Below, piece by piece: positions 7,896 to 11,602 of a stretch of DNA of 11,602 nt. The position numbers and the translations under genes were made by a program. Each line of letters opens with the position of its first letter. The stretch's first letter is position 1. Source of the DNA: Pseudomonadota bacterium (GTDB lineage: Bacteria > Desulfobacterota > BSN033 > WVXP01 > G020346125); NCBI GenBank assembly GCA_030672465.1, contig DAOVGJ010000241.1, positions 1 through 11,602 of the forward strand. Reading direction: 5' to 3'. Below the pieces are notes generated by a model that saw only the letters and a program-made list of their open reading frames with translations, ran no database searches and was not told the DNA's origin.

Positions 7896-8049
7896 TGTCC
7901 TTCTTTCCTCCTCCATATCCCTCTTTGAAGCCCTCGATGACCTCCTTGGAGAGTTCCTTGGTGGCTTCGAAGATTCTCCGAAGGCCTTGCTTCAACTTCT
8001 CCTCCGCTTCTTCGGCTCTCTCCGATCTCCCTTTCTTCTCCCCAACCAT
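7891..8049 (-). CDS. Small charged protein of unknown function (52 aa)
   Basis: Minus-strand reading from the ATG at 8049 to the TGA at 7891 gives 52 residues, beginning MVGEKKGRSERAEEAEEKLK and ending GFKEGYGGGKKDK. It is rich in Lys and Glu, with a middle (LKQGLRRIFEATKELSKEVIEG) that would form an amphipathic helix and a Gly/Lys tail. No Cys, signal peptide or membrane segment is present. I do not recognise the family. The case for a real gene is its protein-like composition, a perfect sigma-70 consensus promoter directly upstream (8058-8086) and a hairpin at its end. The predicted transcript starts about 2 bases before the ATG, so there is no Shine-Dalgarno and the mRNA would be leaderless. 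A longer overlapping frame exists, with Arg-rich content that looks like a shadow. Confidence 0.6.
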   Translation of the reverse strand: MVGEKKGRSERAEEAEEKLKQGLRRIFEATKELSKEVIEGFKEGYGGGKKDK

Positions 8050-8057
8050 GGCTCTTT

Positions 8058-8086
8058 ATTATAAGCGTCATCCTCCTCCATGTCAA
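8058..8086 (-). promoter_or_regulatory. Perfect-consensus sigma-70 promoter of the small gene
   Basis: On the minus strand TTGACA (8086-8081), a spacer of exactly 17 bases and TATAAT (8063-8058). The predicted start is 8051 plus or minus one base, two bases before the ATG at 8049. The purine tract GGAGGAGG lies inside the spacer, so it cannot be a ribosome binding site for this transcript. Confidence 0.75.
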
Positions 8087-8135
8087 CGGCCCCTAGGAGC
8101 CAGCTAATCGATCACCCATTGGCTCTATCTTCAAT

Positions 8136-8174
8136 CACCCTCTGGAACAACGGCTCTCTCCAGAAACTCAGCAA
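8136..8174 (-). repeat. 39-nt intergenic repeat, copy 2
   Basis: Second copy of the sequence at 6394-6432 (31 of 39 positions equal, same orientation). It lies in the divergent gap between the small gene and the MerR gene, about 20 bases upstream of the MerR promoter -35. The two copies bracket the PAS gene and the small gene. Confidence 0.5.
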
Positions 8175-8194
8175 GCTCAGGTTATAACATAAAT

Positions 8195-8223
8195 TTGACA
8201 ATTACGTAAAAATAGGGTATTAA
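8195..8223 (+). promoter_or_regulatory. Sigma-70-like promoter of the merR-type gene
   Basis: TTGACA (8195-8200), 17 bases, then TATTAA (8218-8223; four of six consensus bases). The predicted start is about 8230, three bases before the ATG at 8233, and no Shine-Dalgarno is present. The spacer is 17, not the 19-20 typical of promoters that MerR proteins activate by untwisting, so this is more likely a plain or autorepressed promoter. Confidence 0.55.
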
Positions 8224-8232
8224 CTATAGCAA

Positions 8233-8703
8233 ATGGCGAGAGAACAATTGTATAAAATTGGCCAGGTCAGCAAAAGAGCCCGTGTAACCTTGCGGACGAT
8301 ACGGTATTATGAGGAATTGGGATTGATCCAGCCCGCCGTTCGCACCAAAGGGGGCTTCAGATTATATACCGAAGAATCCATAGGGAAGTTGCGATTCATC
8401 CAAGGGCTGAAATTGCTCGACTTTCCCCTTTCCAAAATAAGGGAAATGTTTACGATCAGGGAGATGGCACAATCGGGGGATGAGGCCTCTCATCAGTTGG
8501 TGCGACTTTTACAAAGTCAGCAGCGGGAAGCAATGAAGAAAAAGGGACAATATGAGAAGATGCTTCAAGAGATTCACGCGACAATGGAACTAATCAGGGG
8601 ATGCTATGGCTGCAAAACCAAGCCGACTTATGAAGCCTGTCGCTCCTGTGGAACCATCTCCAACAAGGGGGAACTCCCCTTACCCTTAAGGGCTATTTTG
8701 TAG
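8233..8703 (+). CDS. MerR-family transcriptional regulator with double CxxC tail
   Basis: A DNA-binding regulator of 156 residues. The N-terminal winged helix-turn-helix is complete (YKIGQVSKRARVTLRTIRYY at about 7-26, then YEELGLIQPA, GFRLYTEESI and LRFIQGLKLLDFPLSKI). A dimerisation helix follows (about 85-120, Gln/Lys rich). The tail has two Cys pairs, Cys124-x2-Cys127 and Cys136-x2-Cys139, with the spacing of a small zinc-binding knuckle; this differs from the metal loops of MerR, CueR and ZntR, so the inducer is not predicted. The ATG at 8233 has no Shine-Dalgarno and is about 3 bases from a predicted transcription start. The gene is divergent from the 52-residue gene and ends at a clear intrinsic terminator, so it is probably monocistronic. 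Confidence 0.92.
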   Translation: MAREQLYKIGQVSKRARVTLRTIRYYEELGLIQPAVRTKGGFRLYTEESIGKLRFIQGLKLLDFPLSKIREMFTIREMAQSGDEASHQLVRLLQSQQREAMKKKGQYEKMLQEIHATMELIRGCYGCKTKPTYEACRSCGTISNKGELPLPLRAIL

Positions 8704-8734
8704 CACCGGCACCATGGAAAAACCGCTTAATGGG

Positions 8735-8764
8735 AAGCCATCCTTTCGGATGGCTTTTCTTCTC
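8735..8764 (+). terminator. Intrinsic terminator of the merR-type gene
   Basis: AAGCCATCC (8735-8743), a TTTC loop and GGATGGCTT (8748-8756) form a perfect 9-bp stem followed by a T-rich run (TTTTCTTCT). It begins 32 bases after the stop codon. Upstream transcription should therefore not enter the 8765-9008 region. Confidence 0.88.
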
Positions 8765-8831
8765 TGTATCGACGACGAGGATCTCTACGGGGCGGAAAAT
8801 CCAGGATACTGCCGACCCCGAATGCTCATCT

Positions 8832-8847
8832 TGGCATATTTATTGCT
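8832..8847 (+). promoter_or_regulatory. Sigma-54 (RpoN) promoter match
   Basis: TGGCAT (8832-8837), 5 bases, TTGCT (8843-8847). The invariant GG (8833-8834) and GC (8845-8846) are separated by exactly 10 bases, as in the -24/-12 class, and 10 of 11 defined positions of TGGCAC-N5-TTGCW agree. The predicted start is about 8858. It lies in non-coding DNA downstream of a terminator. Such a promoter needs an enhancer-binding activator, and none is encoded in the window. Confidence 0.6.
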
Positions 8848-8857
8848 GAATTTTTCA

Positions 8858-8942
8858 CAGGGATCCAATCGATTGGGACTCTGCAACTGATAGAACGCTC
8901 TCTCTCAAGCATAGGCTCCATAGGGCGGGAATGGAGCCTTTT
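8858..8942 (+). ncRNA. Candidate sigma-54-dependent small RNA (or structured leader)
   Basis: The predicted transcript begins at the foot of a hairpin (8858-8883; 12 of 13 opposed positions can pair in principle, the innermost ones forming the loop, with one A-A mismatch and two G-U pairs). It continues through about 29 mostly unpaired, pyrimidine-rich bases (CGCTCTCTCTC at 8896-8906) and ends in a 9-bp hairpin, AGGCTCCAT (8913-8921) with ATGGAGCCT (8931-8939), running into TTTT. That is the architecture of many trans-acting sRNAs. It matches no RNA family I know. The alternative is an attenuator-like 5' leader of the HEAT gene that starts 67 bases later. Confidence 0.4.
8913..8942 (+). terminator. 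Hairpin with T-run, end of the candidate small RNA
   Basis: A perfect 9-bp stem with a 9-base loop (AGGGCGGGA) followed by four T. Since the MerR transcript already ends at about 8764, this second terminator implies a separate transcript that starts in the 8765-8912 interval. The T-run is short, so termination may be partial. Confidence 0.5.
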
Positions 8943-9008
8943 ACCCCTGAGAGGGTACTTTTAACCATTTTGCATAGAATTGTGTAAATTTTTTTGACTT
9001 TTGCGCCG

Positions 9009-10790
9009 ATGAAATCATCCAACGTATCCAAACCACATGCAAATCATGGAAGCGATGAGCTTCAGGAGCCCTTTTCCTCCACGGAACCTGAAACCGATGA
9101 AGAACTGGCCTCCGCTGCCGATTTGATCCGCTCCCTCCTGAAGGCCATCAAGGCCTATAAGCTCTACCAAGCGAATAATCCCATGCTCACCAAGCAATTG
9201 GATGAACTGACTACTAAGTTTACGGCTCATCTCGATCGATACCAGACGTTGAACTTACAGGTTGGTGAATACAAGTTATTCTTCGACGGCAAACCGATCT
9301 ACGAGAGCCCGGACATGAAGGAGAGCCTCGCCTTCCTCCTCTATAAGGATGGGGTGAGGGAGATTCGGTTCCTCAGGGGGCTCGAGGATCAAGAAATCTC
9401 CGAATTCCTAGACGTGATTCGGAAAAACGAGCAGGCAAGCAGGCTCGAGGACGATATCGTCACCCTCCTCTGGGAAAAGGATTTTGCCCACATTAGTTAT
9501 TTTGCCACCGATGAATTTACGGAGTCCAACGCGGTGCATGTCCCCACGAGCTATGATGAGATCCAAGCGGGACTGGAGTTTTCACCCGATTCGGAAAGGG
9601 CGACTGATGCTGAACCGGAAGAAGAATCGGAAGAAGCCGCAACCCTCTCGGTCCCAGCGGAAATGCTCCCGGAACTTGGGGATCAAAGGGAAACCTTTAC
9701 AAGGCATTTCCAGCCCACGCCGGAAGAGGTGGATCTGATCAACCGACAGATCAACCAAGAGGCCGATGTCCATTTCGTCTCCACCTTGGTTGATAACCTT
9801 ACCGAAATCCTGCTTCACTTGGGGGAGGATTTAGAGCCATATGAAAACATGGTCACCTTCTTCGACAGGGCCCTTGAATTTCTGCTCTTGAAGGGGGAAT
9901 TTCGGACCGCGGGTAGAATCCTGAAAACTCACCGGGAAATCCTCGACTCCATGGCCCTCAAGGACAACCAGATCTTCGCCATCAATCGCATTTTCGAATG
10001 TGTTGGGAGCCCCCGCATGATTGAACTTGCGGCACAAACCTTGAAACACGAGGGGTTTCTCGACCTCAATACGGGGCGCGAGTTCTTCGACTTGCTCCCC
10101 AAGTCCGCCATCGAGCCTCTCTGCAATATGCTCGGCCAGCTTGAGTCCCCGAAGGCAAGAAAGCTTATCGCTGAGATTATCGGAAGAAAGGTCAAGGGCG
10201 ACCTGGAGATGTTAACCCCCTTCTTAAAGGATAAGAGCTGGATCGTGGTCTGCTACGTCATCAACATAATAGCAAACTCACGAGATCGGAATGCCATCAA
10301 GTATCTTTCCCAGACTTGCAGCCATCCCGATGAGAGGGTACGAAGGACGGCCCTCAAAGCATTATCCCAATATGGGAGTGAGGAGATTAAGGGCCTTCTC
10401 ATTAAAATGTTAAATGACGATAGCGCGTATATTCGATCCCAGGCGGTTATCCATCTCGCGAGATTGGCTAAGCACGAAGCCTTAAGGCCGATCCTATCCG
10501 TCATCCAATCCGAACCCTTCCTGGATAGGGATTTTTCCGAAAAAGCAGCATTCTTTAGGGCTGTTGGCCAGATCCGTTCCAAAGAATCCCTCCCCGTTCT
10601 GCGCAAAATCCTCGAAAAGAAAAGCTGGTTTCAAAGATCAAAATGGGATGAGCTTCAGGTATGTGCGATTGGGGCCTTACGGATGATTGGAACAGAGGAA
10701 TCAACGAAAATCCTGGAAATGGGGAAACGGTCCAAGAGTCAGGCAGTGAAAAAGGCCTGTCTCCAGGCCCTGAATGAACCGACGGCCTGA
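9009..10790 (+). CDS. HEAT-repeat protein with N-terminal domain shared with the next gene
   Basis: A soluble protein of 593 residues from the ATG at 9009. Residues about 34-140 form a helix-strand domain (LLKAIKAYKLYQANNPML, LNLQVGEYKLFFDGKPIY, LAFLLYKDGVREIRFLRGLE) that is related to residues 33-137 of the HD-GYP protein downstream. A Glu/Ser/Ala-rich linker follows (about 185-225). From about residue 330 the chain is built of helical HEAT-like repeats, e.g. HPDERVRRTALKALSQYGSE, DDSAYIRSQAVIHLARLAKH and the final QAVKKACLQALNE, which usually act as protein-binding scaffolds. No enzyme motif or membrane segment is seen. No Shine-Dalgarno lies before the ATG; a TTG at 8994 is in frame but also lacks one. 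It is 15 nt from the next gene, so the two are likely one operon. Confidence 0.85.
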   Translation: MKSSNVSKPHANHGSDELQEPFSSTEPETDEELASAADLIRSLLKAIKAYKLYQANNPMLTKQLDELTTKFTAHLDRYQTLNLQVGEYKLFFDGKPIYESPDMKESLAFLLYKDGVREIRFLRGLEDQEISEFLDVIRKNEQASRLEDDIVTLLWEKDFAHISYFATDEFTESNAVHVPTSYDEIQAGLEFSPDSERATDAEPEEESEEAATLSVPAEMLPELGDQRETFTRHFQPTPEEVDLINRQINQEADVHFVSTLVDNLTEILLHLGEDLEPYENMVTFFDRALEFLLLKGEFRTAGRILKTHREILDSMALKDNQIFAINRIFECVGSPRMIELAAQTLKHEGFLDLNTGREFFDLLPKSAIEPLCNMLGQLESPKARKLIAEIIGRKVKGDLEMLTPFLKDKSWIVVCYVINIIANSRDRNAIKYLSQTCSHPDERVRRTALKALSQYGSEEIKGLLIKMLNDDSAYIRSQAVIHLARLAKHEALRPILSVIQSEPFLDRDFSEKAAFFRAVGQIRSKESLPVLRKILEKKSWFQRSKWDELQVCAIGALRMIGTEESTKILEMGKRSKSQAVKKACLQALNEPTA

Positions 10791-10805
10791 CGTCCGGGGG
10801 AATCA

Positions 10806-11602
10806 ATGGTTGAAAATGGTGCAAAGGAAATTGCTGCCAAAACTCCAGAGGAGGCGCTCTCCTTAGACACTGATGAAACGAGCTCTTCTAGGTTCGGAAC
10901 CGACCTGATCATCAAGCTCCACATCCTGATGAAGACCTCCCAGATTTACGATCAAAGGAACGTCGCCTTAGATCAGGTGGTACAGGGAACACTGGAACTG
11001 ATTAACCATTTCTTGGAATCGGAGGGGTCCCTGGCATTGAAAGTGATCAGGGATGGCATGTTCATTAACGGAAAGAGGCTGAAGGTTGGGGTTGATAGTT
11101 ACATCGGGTTTAAGTTCGTCCTGGAGCAGCTTCAAAAGAAGAGGGTGGGGGAGATTCGAATTTGTGGGGTCCTGGACGAAAGGATGCTCAAGGAGTTCAT
11201 TTACCATTTGATGAATTTGAGCGATGGAGATGAAGACAACGCGAGAAAATTACATGACGAGCTAAACCGGCTGGGCATCAAATCCATTGCCTTTGAGCCG
11301 TTGGAAATCTTTGAGGAGGATGAATTCTTCGTCGGGGAAACAGATCCAAGAGAGGCTGGAAAGAGGGTTTTTTTCGAGACCATCGGGGTCATCAAAGGGG
11401 TTGTCACCGGGATTAACAAGAAGCAATTTATCGAGGCCCGAAAATTGAAGAGAATGGTCCAGGGAGCCGTCAACCTCATGGTAAAGGATGAATCGATACT
11501 CCTCGGCCTGACCACCATTAAGAATTACGATGAATACACCTTCAACCATTGTGTGAACGTCGCCGTTTATTCCCTGGCCATTGGGCGAAGGCTGGGTTTC
11601 TC
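10806..11602 (+). CDS. HD-GYP domain protein, probable c-di-GMP phosphodiesterase, C-terminus cut
   Basis: From the ATG at 10806, with GGGGGAA just upstream, the frame is open for 265 codons to the window edge. Residues about 33-137 (IIKLHILMKTSQIYDQRNVA, LALKVIRDGMFINGKRLK, FKFVLEQLQKKRVGEIRICG) form the N-terminal domain related to that of the preceding HEAT protein. The HD-GYP domain begins near residue 205; the visible part YDEYTFNHCVNVAVYSLAIG with His248 is the first metal-binding stretch of the HD-GYP family. The HD pair and GYP loop lie beyond the window, so activity cannot be judged. Intact members hydrolyse cyclic di-GMP. Placement after the HEAT gene suggests that they work in one signalling pathway. 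Confidence 0.85.
   Translation, partial: MVENGAKEIAAKTPEEALSLDTDETSSSRFGTDLIIKLHILMKTSQIYDQRNVALDQVVQGTLELINHFLESEGSLALKVIRDGMFINGKRLKVGVDSYIGFKFVLEQLQKKRVGEIRICGVLDERMLKEFIYHLMNLSDGDEDNARKLHDELNRLGIKSIAFEPLEIFEEDEFFVGETDPREAGKRVFFETIGVIKGVVTGINKKQFIEARKLKRMVQGAVNLMVKDESILLGLTTIKNYDEYTFNHCVNVAVYSLAIGRRLGF

Overview
The window looks like a chromosomal segment of a Gram-negative, probably deltaproteobacterial (Desulfobacterota-type) organism. The reasons are the rpsU-yqeY pair beside mutS2, a TldE/TldD pair, Arg codons rich in AGG, multi-PAS and HD-GYP signalling proteins, and a good sigma-54 promoter match next to strong sigma-70 promoters. This is inferred from content; no species is recognised. 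No tRNA, rRNA, CRISPR array, transposase or phage gene was seen.

Layout. (1) Bases 1-2544, minus strand: rpsU, a GatB/YqeY-like gene and the N-terminal three quarters of mutS2, which runs off the left edge. (2) 2545-2807: divergent region with a strong promoter for each side. (3) 2808-3272: an Hsp20 small heat-shock protein. (4) 3273-3545: a gap with a possible decayed, lipB-like trace. (5) 3546-6370: a TldE-like then TldD metalloprotease pair. (6) 6524-7852: a protein of three PAS domains and a coiled coil, with no output domain. (7) 7891-8049, minus strand: a 52-residue charged small protein behind a perfect-consensus sigma-70 promoter that would give an almost leaderless mRNA. (8) 8233-8703: a MerR-family regulator with two C-terminal CxxC pairs, also apparently leaderless, followed by a clear intrinsic terminator. 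(9) 8765-9008: a region with a sigma-54 promoter match whose predicted start coincides with the base of a hairpin and which ends 85 nt later in a second hairpin plus T-run, i.e. a candidate sigma-54-dependent small RNA. (10) 9009-11602: a HEAT-repeat protein and an HD-GYP protein (cut by the right edge), 15 nt apart and sharing a related N-terminal domain.

How it fits together. The left half is housekeeping: translation, DNA maintenance and protein quality control. The right half is signalling: PAS sensor, MerR regulator, possible sRNA, HEAT scaffold and a likely c-di-GMP hydrolase. The most interesting material is non-coding: the sigma-54/sRNA candidate, the leaderless promoters on both sides of 8050-8232, and two diverged copies of a 39-nt sequence that bracket the PAS gene and the small gene.
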